Shown here in pieces: positions 9,464 to 21,870 of a DNA stretch of 64,000 nucleotides. Each line of letters opens with the position of its first letter. Position 1 is the stretch's first letter. Under the pieces are notes generated by a model, which had not been told where the DNA came from, made no database searches, and was given only the letters and a program-made list of their open reading frames with translations. The DNA comes from Pyrenophora tritici-repentis (taxonomy: Eukaryota; Ascomycota; Dothideomycetes; Pleosporales; Pleosporaceae). The stretch spans positions 2,790,001 through 2,854,000 of the forward strand of contig NC_089391.1 in NCBI RefSeq assembly GCF_003171515.1, written 5' to 3'. Position numbers and translations under genes: made by a program.

Positions 9464-11523
9464 GGGCGTGAGCTGGCTGGTGCGGCGGGTGTTCAGGGCG
9501 CAGGGAGAAGAAGCATGGCGCGCACCTCTCGAGAACGCTGCGAATTCATTGAGACGCTTTTCGCCGGTAGGAGATGCGACGAATGCGCCCAAGTCCAAGA
9601 TGGTGATGCAGGGAACTGACAAGGCCAGCGCTATCTTCGCGAATCTCCGGCCCGTCGGTAATTGAGTGCAAGTCGTCTCCCCCCTGGTGGGCCTAGGACC
9701 GGCGAGGCTGCATATTCCCCGACCACCACGCCCACATCGTCTCCACCACATCTCGTGGCTATCAGCACGCGTCATGCCAGTCATTACATGAATCGCGTAG
9801 CAAGCTGTTCGGGAAACATGCTTCAACTGCTTCTTCGCTGCCAAAGTCGCCTCCTTTGTTGCTCTCGTTTCTGTTCGTATCCGAAATCCCCTCACATCAC
9901 ATGCAAACTAAGCCTGCCCGCCTTCTATAGTACGAATATTATCACCAACCACACATCTCACACCCATGGCCCAGCTCACCATTGACTCACCAATGACACT
10001 GTTGCGGTTGCGGCTTCCCCCCGATTTGTTCGCTTCGGCTTTCACCGCTTATTTGCTTCGTTCCAGAACCTCTTCTGACACCCTGGCCCTATCCGACACA
10101 CACTGGCTGCTGGCATACGTATCCAAGCATTTGTCAACCGAGTGTAACCTCAACTCCGCTTACGCTGCTGCTTGTAGCTACTGCATATCTTCACAAATCA
10201 CAAATGTTGATTTGGCTCCAGGTTCATGTTTGATGCGGGGAAGATAACAGCAGTACCCGGAAATCTTCACCATAGCAACTTCGGCCATACTGCAGTAAGC
10301 AGCGTCAACCTTGGCCGAGTGTGATTAGAAAGCCCTTACATATCATACCGCGCCCACTTGGGTCAGCAACTAGGAAAATTCAAACTGATGCAAAAGGACA
10401 CGATGGTACATAGTATCCAATTAAGCCGATCGCGACGGCATTACTTAGGATCAGCCATATCTACTGTAATATACGATACGAGACATACGCGGCACCTACA
10501 CCAGGGTGATGGCGGTCCTGCGATCGCGAAGTTGGGGGATACCTACACCAAAGACCATCGGGCTTACAATCTTCTGTTCCTGTCAAGTCCATAGGAGCCA
10601 TATCACCCAAACTGATGTCACATACGCTTTATATCACAACATCAACGTGCGAATGCTAATGTTCGACCTCTTCCATTCGACACACCTTCCCTTACCGGTA
10701 AACATTAAAATTTCTGTCTCAGTCAGCATGTTAACTACAAAAATAGCACTGCGGTGTCAAAGAAATTGTGTTTACAATCAAAGAGAGGGGATAGACTAAG
10801 GATATGCATAAAAGTGATAAATGGAATATGCAATGGTGATGGGCACAGGGTTTGGATACACCCAAGTTCATCTTCAGGCAGAAACTTCAGTATGTTGATG
10901 TGATCACGAGACGATATTGTGTCTCCAGGGAAAAATGGCCTGGAGAAGAATGAAAGGAGGTACAGAATAATGCAAAGAGGGGCCGCGACGAGTTTCTCCA
11001 AGACACACCTCACATAACCTACATACAGTTTTGATGACTTCGGGGTTCAATAATGGAACAATATTAATGTTCAATAATGTTCAACAGGATACCGAGGATG
11101 TGGACGTCATGCTTGGATCAATTGGCCACGCATCCTACGCTACTCGCGGCACAGCTACTTCCCCACTCGGAGCCTCCCAGGCTGCATATTGGAGGAGTAT
11201 CGCTGATGACACGATCATTGAATCAGATCTCTGTGGAGACAAACTGTAATCAAATTGGACCCTCAATAGCTTGGTATTGACACCCGCACCCCGCTCTACA
11301 AATGGACGCAAAGCATACTGCGGTAGTACTTGGTTCCACAGCGGGTCTGATCGGTAGCGACGCGCGCGCTTATATCTTTTCCAAGATGCCAGCTTTGCAG
11401 GCAGGATGGCCATTGGATAAGTAACATGCTTGCCCTCGCAAAATCATCACCAGCATAATCACCCCGCACTCTGTTCACTACCCACATTTTGGCTCCAAGA
11501 TATGCCCGAATAAACAGACTACG
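9464..11523. other. Long divergent intergenic region
   Basis: About 2 kb separates the Zn2Cys6 regulator (minus) from the damaged dehydrogenase (plus). An open minus-strand extension of the regulator frame runs to 9895 and is probably leader. A short plus-strand ORF at 9966-10247 has no recognisable features. The part from about 10240 to 11500 is moderately AT-rich and I see no gene in it. Confidence 0.5.
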
Positions 11524-12481
11524 ATGCCATCACTTGGCCCGTCCAACTCACTAGCAAAGTGCATCGATCGCTCTACCCTTTCCTGGAGCCCAAAAACCCT
11601 GCCCTCTCAGCCGTAGGCAAAACTGTCCTGATAACCGGTGTATCTGGAGGCATTGGCCGAGCTATTGCTGAAGCATGGACAATTGCCGGCGCCGAAGGAA
11701 TAGTCATTACGGAGAGAAAGATGGAAGTACTACAGGAAGTGGCGCAGAAATTGGAGAATATAGCTCAAGGAAGGACGAAGATTGTCGTCACAGCCACTGA
11801 CGTCACCAAAGAAGACGATGTTAAGATACTATGGGTGAAAGCAAAAGAGGAGCTTGGACGTATAGACGTGCTCATCAACGACGCCGGGTCACTAACACAA
11901 GCCATGGTTGGCAAGAACGAGCCATCAAAGTGATGGCAGGACTTTGTGAGCCTCCAAAGTTCTCTCCATCATCGCGCGGTCATCGGCAGACTAACACCTA
12001 TCAGGAGGTCAACGTCAAAGGCGTCTACCTCAACGTCCATCACTTCCTCGCCCAATTCCCAGAGCCTCACGGCACCATCACCACAACATCCACCGGGTCC
12101 ATTTCCGACACATATCCAAACTTTTCGTCCTACACTCCCAGCAAACTCGCACAAACCAGATTCATGGAATTCCTACATTCTGAACAACCACAGATCCGCA
12201 CATTTAGCGTCTTTCCCGGCCTCGTCGCCACAGACATGCTTCCAAGAAAGTACTGGGACTTTGCATTAGACGACCCCATGCTAACTGTTGGATTAACCTT
12301 ATTCTTGAGTACGCCGAGGGCGGAGTGGATGAGAGGAGGGATGGTGAGTGTGAATTGGAATTATGAAGAGATGGAAGAGCATAAGGAGGAAATTTTAGAC
12401 AAAGGGCTCATTAAACTGGCGTTCTGTAATGCGAAATTCAGAAAAGGAGGACATCCCTGGGAGACACAGAAATCTGGCTGA
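11524..12481 (+). pseudogene. Short-chain dehydrogenase/reductase with frameshift and in-frame stop
   Basis: The protein-like frame is a classical SDR: TGVSGGIG (cofactor loop, TGxxxGIG), LINDAG (NNAG-like), a Ser-rich TTTSTGS strand and YTPSK (YxxxK catalytic pair), then FPGLVATDM. Two apparent lesions interrupt it. First, the ATG at 11524 is one base out of frame with the protein-like frame ATC ACT TGG CCC GTC CAA CTC, which reads ITWPVQLTSKVHRSLYP as in homologues. Second, TGA at 11931-11933 stands where this family usually has the first Trp of a WW.DF motif (SK-stop-WQDF). The exons would be about 11524-11945 and 12005-12481, with a normal 59-nt intron (GTGAGC...GACTAAC...CAG, phase 0). 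Either lesion would block the full protein, so I call it a pseudogene. Sequencing error is the alternative. NAD(P)-dependent oxidoreductase chemistry is the family role. Confidence 0.7.
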
Positions 12482-14697
12482 ACTCAATGTGGATATGTAG
12501 TATGCACGACAATGGCACAGCATGTTGACGCTCGTGTGACGTCGCCAATGCAAGCACTGTACGACACAGACATCATATTCACCCCATCATTCAAAACGAA
12601 AATGAGATCAAACTACAGAGCAGTGGTTACAGCAAATCTCACTTGTCATCTCTAATAACAAGTCTACTATATCAACCCATTACTACAGCATTAATTCTGA
12701 CCACAGCTGGTGCCGCTATCGCTATCACTGTCAGTCGAACGACAACAACGACAACCGCGAAAACAAAGTATTTCCTTCAACCTATTCGAGAGTGGAGTGC
12801 CCTAGGCCCCCAATATCACGTGGGACTTTGTGGGAAATATTGCATCACACGTTCGAATACCACTTGAAGCGAACCAAAAAAAGAAGTCTTATCCTACCTT
12901 CATCGCTTTCAACAAGATCACGACAGCACGACGAACCTGCTGTGCGCCGTTTCTGCTATTTGCTACTCTCATCTGACTATTCAGACGATCTAAAACGCAC
13001 TATAGTGCATTTGATAGTTGGGAAGAGATGCGAATAGCAGTATTTACTATCTTTTTGTGTCCTTCTTTTCTTCCTTAAGCCTACAGGGAGCGGGGACAAC
13101 AGGTAGCTATTGCTGTCCACACGTCCTATCACCCCATTCTTCCAACCTCTGTACGCATTCCTATTCATTTCTATCTCTATACCCCTGGTAGTTTACCTCC
13201 CCCTCCCCCTGCAAAACACCCTACATAGCCAACTTAAACCTAATCCCAGACCATACGTAAGCTATCTTCACACCGCTATGTCCCTAATTCTCTGAAGAAA
13301 ACACCGAAAGCCCTGAAAATTGTGTAAACCCTCCAACAATGCTATTATTCCATCTACAAAAGAGCCTTGGCCAGGTATATAAACCGTATAAACTAATGGA
13401 CTAGCGACCCAGCCGGTGCTGTCATAATGTAGAGGTAACACCTTGGAAACCTTGGGAGCCTACTGTCAAATATCCCAGAGGAGCTGGATTATTCCACAGT
13501 AGCCGTCTATACCACGTGGTTTATGCTTTCCCGGAACTTTGGTTGCAACACGTGGTGGATGAAGAAATGTCCCTGCGTTCGAATTCACGTCAGTCGGGAG
13601 TTCAACACTAGGTCCCGGGTTGATACCGGCATCTCGCATCGACAGCTCACATCAAAAGAAGTCTGTTGTTAGTTGTGGGTGGTCGTGTGCTGCTTGTCAG
13701 TTCGTCCGGATGAATGGCCCTCGTCGCTTACGCCTGTACTCGTGACATTCACTATGTCCCTGTTTTCTCCTGGTCTTTTAGTACCTCTACATTTCATGAA
13801 ACCGCTGTACGCCCTCTGCTTTGAAATCGACTTCGCCGATATTGCGATCAATCGTGCGGTACCTCCGATTTGAAAAATGCCTCCCGCTACGCGCACGTAA
13901 GTCGTTCGCAGCTCCCTTGCCGGTTGTAGAAGAGCGTCATGCTAATAAATGTATGATCAGATGACAAAAATATAAGCCAAGGAAGCGCCTAAGAAATTTG
14001 ATAAGGAGAACGAGCTCTACACGCTATGGTCACTAAAGTCGATTTCAAAAACATATTTTCTTTTTTTGCGCATTGTCGGATCGTGAGTATCGGTAGAGAC
14101 GTCGGCTGCTGGACACTTCGGCCCGACTTCGGCCCACCTTGCGCAGAGCTTAGGTATACCTTCGTAGCAGCTATGTTCGTAGACAATCAATCACCATCAC
14201 CGAACAGAATGCATTCCTAGTTATCGTTATTTCCTTTCAGCACTAGTGCTATAGACCTTCCAACACGCATAGATATTTCTAATTCAGTAGCTGTAGGGAC
14301 AAGCGAGTATATGCTAGTAGTATTACAGTAAGCATGTACCGTTTCTACAAAAAAACTGACTGATGTAGGCACTTATTATATGTTGTCCCTTTTTACTCGA
14401 AACGGCGATTATTCCGTACTAAGATACTATACATAGGAAGTCATACCTGACTTGTTCTCTAAAATTACACTGATTAGAATAAGGAGGTGTAGATGTTGTT
14501 ACCCTATCAGCTTGATATTTTTGTTGTAGAAGTGGTAGTATTACTGTATACATTCAGCTTCAGGACCTGTCCATTAGCAACACAAGAAGGTATGAGCCAG
14601 GAACCCAACTAACAATTGACTGAATATGCTCTGTAGTATCTACATCAATGCCAAAGTAAGACGATCCATCAGGCTCATAAAAAACGTATCACACCAT
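12482..14697. other. 2.2 kb gene-poor [16 protein letters not shown]
   Basis: The region lies between the damaged dehydrogenase (plus) and the Gfo/Idh/MocA gene (minus), both of which end here. A short frame at about 12643-12867 encodes a hydrophobic then Thr-rich stretch (ITTALILTTAGAAIAITV) that resembles a lone membrane anchor, but it has no ATG in good context and no continuation. Three CACGTGG-type sites occur (near 12818, at 13513 and at 13549). The rest, especially 13900-14690, is AT-rich with no coding signal. It may be decayed sequence, but I saw no repeat termini. Confidence 0.45.
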
Positions 14698-15948
14698 CTA
14701 CAACTTCGTCGGATAATCCAACGTCTCAATCTTCTCAGGGTACTCGAGACCACCCTGCTTCCTCACCTCATCCATGACCTCCATGATAAGCACGCTCTCA
14801 TCCAGACCCAAAAATCGTCCCTCTTTCCTGCCATTGATAATCGCATCCGCCGCCTCATCAGCTTCCCAGAACATGCCCTGGCCTTCGCCTTCTGATTGGA
14901 GTGAGCCACCGAAGCCGTTGTACCATCCACTTCCCTTACCTGGGCCCGGAATGGGAAACTCTTTCGACTCGACCTTGCCGTCTAAACCAATGATCTTGGT
15001 GGAGAGGGGACGGAACGAGTGCCCAAAGACTTGGATCTCACCCTTGGGACCTTGGATGCGGACAAAAGGCTGGTCCATGTTCCCTCCTGGGGCAGTGGCA
15101 ATGCGGAGCGAGGTTGTAGCTACGGCATGTGCTTCACCGCCTTGCTCTTTTGAGCGAGGGAAACTCAAAATCATAGTGCTGTGCTCGTCGGCTTTGCCGG
15201 TAGGCTCGTAGCTCTTGACAAAGGCTTTCAGCTTGGGTGGCTGGCGCGACCCTTCAGGCTGCGTGTGGTACATGGTTTGGAAGACCCAAGTGAGAGCGTA
15301 GATACCCAGGTCGAGTAGAGCGCCACCGGCTAGGTCGGGGTTCACCATGCGGTTCTTGCCATCCGGGAAGTTGTTCTCGGGGTCAAGCGCCATGCTGTTG
15401 TCCGAAACGACGCGTGCAACGGGACCAATGCGACCGGCGGTGATTTGTTCGCGCACGTAGATGGACAGTGGAAAGTAGCGCGTCCATACAGCCTCCATCA
15501 AGAAGAGGTTCTTTGACTTGGCAACCTCCGCCAGCTTGCGCGCTTGTGCAGCGTTCACAGTGAAGGCCTTCTCGCAAAGCACATTCTTTCCGGCCTCCAA
15601 GCAGAGCATAGCATTCTGGTAGTGGTGCGAGTGTGGTGTAGCAATGTATACGATGTCGATATCAGGGTTCTTCACAAACTCCTCGTAGGAGCCATATGCC
15701 TTTGCATCGGACGGCGCGCCGACTTCCTTTAGGAAATCCTTTGCGCGGGATTCTGAGGACGAGGAAGCAGCTGCGACGACAGTGTGCTTGAGATGCTTGA
15801 CACCACGCGTGGTAGGATCGCAGAGAAGATCCCGAGTGCTACATAAATGTTAGTAGACAGCTTCGGCGGGGTAGCGGGGTAGTTACAAGGTCAGGGCAAT
15901 GCCTCCAGTCGCGAGGATACCCCAGCGTACAGTCTTTGGTGACGACAT
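14698..15948 (-). CDS. Gfo/Idh/MocA-family NAD(P)-dependent oxidoreductase (dihydrodiol/xylose dehydrogenase type)
   Basis: Exons are 15948-15887 and 15838-14698, joined over a 48-nt intron (GTAACT...CTAACATTTATGTAG, phase 2), giving 400 residues. The N-terminal Rossmann fold starts VRWGILATGGIA, and the strand DIVYIATPHSHHYQNAMLCL is diagnostic for the family. The following CEKAFTVNAAQARKL matches the usual EKP.(T/A) loop, with Ala in place of Pro. MEAVWTRYFP and the long C-terminal sheet region (GGALLDLGIYAL) match the dimeric dihydrodiol dehydrogenase and fungal D-xylose dehydrogenase branch. These enzymes oxidise sugars or trans-dihydrodiols using NADP+ in the cytosol. The exact substrate cannot be decided from sequence alone. 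There is no signal peptide. Confidence 0.93.
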
Positions 15949-16905
15949 TGTAATTGTGGTCTCGTAGATTGTATACTAAGCTTCTAGTGAATTGTGTGTA
16001 TATCGAAAACAAGAAGCACTTGGCAGCGTCAAGTCGTTGACGTTTTGTAGCTGCACATCTCCAACGTCATGACAGCCACCGAATTTCGGGCAGAGCAGCT
16101 CATCTCAACCCCACTTTTGCTCTCCACCTTGTTCCCGGTGCCTAAAGGCATAGCGGGCCGTATCAAGCGATACGGCGGACCTAGGGTGGGATTGCCCCAT
16201 ATGTTGAGATCATGATGAACAAGGGTTGTAGTCGATGTAGTCAGGGGGCTTGGGTTGCGAATTCCCAGCGTTAGCGCCAAGCTTTGGAAGAAGGAAACAC
16301 GAATGCAGACCCAGCCTCAACTCATCAGCATATAGCTGAAAATCATACCACGCGCCTTAGCGACGTTATCGACGCATCTTTCGTAATTTTTGTCACTCAC
16401 AATCCTTCGCAATATACAGAATCAGCTAGGTATGGTATCCCGGTACAAACCTGATTACTATATACGAGGGATAATACAGTACAATCAATAGACTATTTCA
16501 GAGTAATTGCCTGAGTAACCAGAGCCCTGTGGAGCGGGCATCTAAGCATCGTCATAATATAGAGAAGAGGCTCTACGCTATCTCCCAAGGTCTGGTAGAT
16601 GGTACTGTGTCAAACCGCCACCTGCTCCCTATTGATTTCGCTTTGCGCTCAGATCTACAGTTTATAGTTCCAAAAGGAGTATTCCAGGCTCCAATGCCCT
16701 TCTGCAATGCGAGTTTGAGGTGTACATGTAGTGGAGTGGAGGTGAAAGTAAATATCACATGATATGCATTAGCGCATTAGCCCCTGCCGCCGTGCGCAAC
16801 TCCCATTACCACTAGCTTCTTGCTTTTTTCGTTGCAACAGCAACCTTGGAGCTATTAGGGGCCTTTCTTCCCAGGAAGTCGTGCACCGCGACGCGCACAG
16901 CACCG
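15949..16905. other. Divergent intergenic region
   Basis: The region holds the promoters of the Gfo/Idh/MocA gene (minus) and the DUF7924-like gene (plus). Short ORFs such as 16029-16280 show no protein-like features. I see no gene here. Confidence 0.5.
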
Positions 16906-18069
16906 ATGATTACAAAAACTCCAACAATTCAACAGAACATCAGCATGGATCCACACCACTTGCAGACCTTCTTCGGCTATCCGAGCGTAAAGGAGCCTAC
17001 ACTCGATCCAAATACTCAATATCCTTGTTTCAATACCTCCAATCACAGCGAAGACTCCGGGAGCAGTCTGTTGAAAGAAGAAAACCTACGAAAGCTCCAA
17101 GAGCAGTTTCTTCCTCAAAACTACCGAAAGCCTTCTGCGAAGAACATCATTTCCACGAACGACCAATATCCGGCGCTTCTTAAGAGACGCGGTTGCATCT
17201 TAGTCCCAACAGTCGAGAAACGCAGGCCCTCAAACTGCGAAACCATAACAAAAGCACTAGAAGTCACACGAGAAGAACAGACGCCACCTCAGAGCTATGC
17301 AATGACATGGGACCTAACAAGGAACACCAACAGCAAAGCTGGAGTTACTTTCGTCTTCACGGCAAAAGTTCTCGATTACGAGATCTTATGTCAAACGGGT
17401 CGAGACGTACGGTCGAACCTCGCCGGCCAGTGGAGATATGGCCATCCTCTCCCATCCGGCGGTTCAACCCTGCAGATCGCTGCCCCGAACCCTGACATGA
17501 CCATCGGTTACAACAGAGATGAGATCACAGGCTGTGATGAGGCAATCGAATATCTAGGCGAATATTGCACACCAATAAAAGGAGACGGCTTACTGGCATT
17601 TCCTGTAGCTACCGCCGAGATCAAGCATATCACAGGCGATGCGTATGCCGAGCGTCAGAACATGCACAACGCCGCGATTATGTTGCGAAATCTCCGCAAA
17701 CTGCGCCAGCTAGCAGGCATGGAAGAGGAAGAACTCAGGACAAAATTCGATGGCATCGCACATGTCATTACCATTTCTTTCACACAAACCACAAGCGCCA
17801 TCTACTGTTGCTGGTCAGCAGTCGCCGAAGATGGCCAGCTTCAGTTCTTCTCCAAGCCTATCGCTTTTTCGTGGACGAACAACGGCGTAGAACCTTTCCG
17901 CGTTATGGTTCATAAGATCCGCAACGCAGTGGACTGGGTCATGGAAGCTAATAAACAGTGGATTCGCGATGATATGGCGAAGCTTCAGGGACGGTTGAAT
18001 ACATTAGATCCACTTATGCCGGACTTGTCAGCATCAACAGCATCTATAGGTAGTGAGATGACTGATTAG
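16906..18069 (+). CDS. DUF7924-like fungal protein of unknown function
   Basis: An open frame of 387 residues from the ATG at 16906. The C-terminal two thirds resemble the fungus-specific DUF7924 family: the strand FPVATAEIKHITGDAYAERQ is followed by the helix HNAAIMLRNLRKLRQ, then the HVITISFTQTTSAIYCCW strand pair and a final helical segment. The AEIKH element looks like the core strand of a restriction-endonuclease-like fold, in which acidic and Lys residues can be catalytic. That is inference only. The N-terminal third is polar, and a different overlapping frame is also open there, so the start is uncertain. A second in-frame ATG (MDPHHLQTFFGYP) lies 13 codons on. The family is expanded in many Pezizomycotina genomes and has no assigned function that I know of. 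Confidence 0.7.
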   Translation: MITKTPTIQQNISMDPHHLQTFFGYPSVKEPTLDPNTQYPCFNTSNHSEDSGSSLLKEENLRKLQEQFLPQNYRKPSAKNIISTNDQYPALLKRRGCILVPTVEKRRPSNCETITKALEVTREEQTPPQSYAMTWDLTRNTNSKAGVTFVFTAKVLDYEILCQTGRDVRSNLAGQWRYGHPLPSGGSTLQIAAPNPDMTIGYNRDEITGCDEAIEYLGEYCTPIKGDGLLAFPVATAEIKHITGDAYAERQNMHNAAIMLRNLRKLRQLAGMEEEELRTKFDGIAHVITISFTQTTSAIYCCWSAVAEDGQLQFFSKPIAFSWTNNGVEPFRVMVHKIRNAVDWVMEANKQWIRDDMAKLQGRLNTLDPLMPDLSASTASIGSEMTD

Positions 18070-18274
18070 TGGTTGGTCTTCTAATGGCAAAGACAACTAC
18101 ACCAACACAACGTTTACTATCTCACTCTCTACAAGGCTGATCTGACGTATATAATTACTCACGCCCTCTGTGTACCCTTACGTAATGTCGTTAGTATACT
18201 ACGAAGTATCTTACCATCTCCACCGTATATAGGAACGACCTGCCCTAAAATTTTCTTCTTTTTACAGAAATCAC

Positions 18275-20791
18275 CTACAGCCCGCTCAGGCCATCCAACA
18301 ATGCAGTCAGCCCACCCACGCCTAGCAATGCACCAGCGGCGGCTTTCCTTCCTGTATGGCTCTTTTTGCTGTATCGATCTCTTCCCCTGTCTCTCTCCCT
18401 CTCCCGTTCCCTGTCACCACCACCCCTTCTATCCTTGTCTCTCCTCCGTCTCGTCCGATCCCTGTCCTCTTCTTCTGTCGACGTGAAATCGTCATCGTAG
18501 CGACGATTCTGCTGCGGTGGGTTCATGTATGAATGTCGGAGGGGCGAGGCTGGATAACCTTGGTTGGTCTGTTGTGAGTAGGGAGGTGGTAAAGTGCCGT
18601 TTGATGCTGGTGGAGGAGGAAAGTACATTGGCGAAGCGGACGCTATATTCATAGGTTGCGTTGACGATGTTGGGTATCCGCCGGCTTGAGCCGAGTAAGA
18701 AGGCAGTCGTGGAGATTGTGGAGGGGGCGGCTGCTGGGGCGGCAACTGTAGATTCGAAGCGCGAGGATTGACATTTGTTTGAGGAGGTTGGGACATGGGA
18801 CCCGATCTAGGTGTTGAAAAGGGTCGGTCCAGTGAGGGTGGTCCTGGTGGTGGGGGAAAATACCCCGGCGCGTTTGTGTGACCGAGAGGAGGATGTGTAT
18901 TGCGAGGCATTGGTGTGCGATCGCGATCAAACGTGCTTCCTTTTGCAAAATTCCCCGATGGCGGCGAGCGATGGAATGAAGATCTTCTAGGCGAGGGTTG
19001 CTGATGATGATCGAGCGGTGCTTTTCTCCGATAGATTTCAACCGTTCGTTCAACGAGACGCTTGACTTGATCAAACTGCAAAGGTCGTTCAATTCGGAAG
19101 TAAGTTTCAGATTTGGTTCTCCTGTTGTCTTTTTTCTCTTTCTGGAACTCTGTAAAATAGTATCCTGGTTCTTGTATGGCCTCCTTGCATACCCAGCTGG
19201 CTCTGATCTCTGTCCAGCTGTGGCGTTCTGAGAAAGCTAGCGAAGGACCTTGATCAGTGTTTGAGCTGATTTGTCTAGCGTCAATGTACTTCCAATAGTA
19301 CTTGCGAGTGCATAATACCCATGGTATCTCAAGGTCAACCTCACTGTCCTCCTCTTTGGCTTCCACTGCAGCATTTGCATCGACCGGGAGGCTTCCTAGA
19401 CTTGAACGGGGCGAAGTAGATGCATACTGATCGGCTGTGGGCATGACACTTGTATGTGAAGTACGGGGAGTAGCAGCGGGTGTCGGTGGTGCTGAAGGCC
19501 CGTAGTGCTTCTCCGAAGTTACTCCAGGTGTATTGGCTTCAATAATGAGCGGTTCAAGGCTGCCTGATCTATGCACTCGCTGAGTACCATCGCCTGAGAG
19601 CTTCGAAGAATGAACTTCCTCTTCCTCACTGTCCGATTCTACCGTGGCTTGCTGTGTATCCTTTCTTTGTCTTTCCAGTTCGCGTTCTTGGTCCCGCAGC
19701 CTGCTCTCAAACTGAGGCAAAGTCGTCCATTGTTGGAGCAAGTGATCAGCATGCTTGCCTGAGACGCTGCAAACTACTGGTAAAGAGTTTGCCTCGGTAA
19801 ATACCGATGTATCCAGACTAGTCAAGTCTTTTTCTAGGTATAAGTGGAGGGTGGATGGCTTGGGGGTCTTTTCACGATCCACGGGAACCAAACTCTGCGA
19901 GCTATCTGTCTCCATCAAAAGATGCGTGTCGGAATGTGGCCATCGTTCATATGTATTGGATGCAGAAAGAATCGACATCTGTTGTTGGATGACCAGTGTC
20001 TCTAATTGGATCTTCTCGTTTTCGACGAGTTTGGCGGATTGCTGTGGGGATACCGTCGGGCGCATTCTATAGCAATGTCAGCCATTCTCTTTATTAAAGT
20101 CATCCCTCGTCATCAGGCTTCGTCATGCGAACGGTACTTTTCGAACAGCCACTGTAGGCCATATCTTGAAGCCAGGGGCTTGACTTACTTTGACCACATG
20201 ATACTTTGCGATGTATACAATGTCTGCAATAACACAGACAAGGCCATACTCAAAGCTTCGAGGTGAGCCATAAGGTACTCTAGCTTCGCTTTGGTGGGAA
20301 AGTCTAGTTGCGACTGGCTAGTTCCTGTGAAGCGAGCACTGTCCCTCCTCGCATATTGTTGGACGTCATCTGGGGACGTTGCCAATTCGAAACTGCCAAG
20401 GATATTCTGTGCTTGTTCTATCACGTCGTCCAAAGCCTCGAAAGCCTACATGTCGTGTTAGAAACTGTACTTCAAAACCCGTACTCGACCAAGTGCTCAA
20501 ATTCTGCCAATGTTGCCACCATTCATGCTTCTACCGGCAATCGGAGACATGACCAAGTCTTGCTATGCTCCTGATAGTGTCGAAGAAACATACCTCCAGT
20601 GATGGCAAGCGATCATCTTCTTTGATAATAGTCCCCACCTGCTTGAGTATTGCCGCAAACCCATTGATCTTGTTTGCGACCGCCACAAAATCTTTCGCAG
20701 CATCAGGCGACGCAGCAGCGATCCCAAATAATTGAAGCGCAAGACTGGAACTCCTTGAGACCACTGGCAATATAGCTGCAAGCACAGCCAT
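18275..20791 (-). CDS. Fungal-N-domain-like protein with proline-rich region and RD/RE-rich tail
   Basis: Exons are 20791-20594, 20445-20189 and 20066-18275 (phases 0 and 2), giving 748 residues. Introns are 151 and 122 nt, longer than most in this window. The first 150 residues are helical (MAVLAAILPVVSRSSSLAL, FVAVANKINGFAAILKQVG) and resemble the N-terminal domain found before fungal STAND and related proteins. No NACHT or other NTPase motif follows. A central segment with IPWVLCTRKYYWKYIDARQIS and FYFTEFQKEKK-like elements may be a folded domain. The region from about residue 500 is Pro/Gln/Ser-rich, then a highly charged RDRTRRRRDKDRRGGG tail ends in a Gly/Ala/Leu segment (AAAGALLGVGGLTALLDGLSGL). 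Function is unknown. Scaffold or self-recognition roles are possible but not shown. Confidence 0.75.
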
Positions 20792-21870
20792 GTCTCTTTC
20801 TCAATACATGAAACTCTCCGATTGCGAGTCAGAATGGCGAATGATCGATGTGATGTGGAGAAGAAAAGAGACCTGGGGAGTCACTGGAATATCGAGATAC
20901 TTCCATGTGTGTTCGTTAGCTAGCTAAGTCTAGCATTAGTCCATGTGAGTGAGGTCATAGTGTAGGATTTACGGCAGGGCCTGCGTTGACCGACGACTAA
21001 ATCCGGCGGAGATCAGGGCTCGATGATTGGCCACCTGCACGCGAACGGGTTGATTCCATGCAGATGTTGCTGCAAAGCCGGGCGAAAATCAGCGATGATG
21101 GCATGCGAGGGTGCAGGAGGCTGTGCGGTGTGCACATTGTCTCTGGCGAAGGTCTCGTGTCTCGATGCGCCGGAGACTTTTCTTCAAAGACGAGGCAACT
21201 ATGTAGAACACAAGCCCTCATCTTGCTAACTTGTCAAAAATCCATACATCCTTCTAGATTGACTACATCAAACCATGTGCGAGTAGAATATTCGAGCAGA
21301 GCATTGCGCGTCAACGGTTTGGATGAGGCGCACCAATGCTGTGGCGGAGGATGACGGCCGGCTATGCGGACGTAGGTTGTCCACCTGATGAGTTCCTAGG
21401 ACGCAGACGGAGTAGAATGTACACCGAACCATGGTGGTGAGCGTAATGGAATCTGCCTCGAACCTTGTACGCGATGCGCTCTGCCGGTGGTGTGACACAG
21501 ACTAGCGGAATGCCGGGAGAGTTGAAGAGGTCCGCAGAGTTCAGTCCGTAGCCGCACCACGTATCGCTCGCTGTATGTTTGATGTTTGACAAGATGAGAT
21601 CTGGTGTCAAGGCAAAATTGCCAAGTAGGCTGATCGGATGCCGGGTGCTGATGATATTAGATGAGTGAGGCGGGTCGTAATAGCCGATGTAAGGCTTTGG
21701 GCAACCACGACCCAGGCAGCCCAGCTGACCAAGCAAGTACATGGAAGAAAGATGCCAGAGAGGGGCTTGTGAGGCGCGATTGATTCTAGTCACATAAAAA
21801 TTACCATGCCATGCAAAGTGTCGTTTCGACGTTTCTTGTACACATATGTCTACATGTAATGTACAGTCGC
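20792..21870. other. Intergenic region
   Basis: This is the upstream region of the fungal-N-domain gene and the 3' flank of the mitoribosomal gene. A minus-strand ORF at 21362-21874 encodes 170 residues without recognisable features and is probably fortuitous. I support no gene here. Confidence 0.45.

Noticed and set aside
8754..9619. Plus-strand ORFs of 185 and 236 codons inside the Zn2Cys6 regulator
   Set aside because: They are shadows of the minus-strand coding sequence, which has a clear zinc cluster and regulatory domain.
9464..9895. N-terminal extension of the 7208-9463 regulator
   Set aside because: The frame is open but rich in Arg, Trp and Cys with no conserved features. The start next to the zinc cluster is more typical.
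12643..12867. Hydrophobic ORF that could be a cytochrome P450 membrane anchor
   Set aside because: It begins at TTG, has no ATG in context and no downstream P450 motifs (no heme-binding Cys loop) were found.
13513..13554. Pair of CACGTGGT sites exactly 36 nt apart
   Set aside because: They could be bHLH sites, but they lie in a convergent gene-poor region with no promoter to serve, so chance is likely.
13000..14690. AT-rich stretch as a possible RIP-mutated transposon
   Set aside because: I found no terminal repeats, no transposase or reverse-transcriptase fragments, and could not measure RIP indices by eye.
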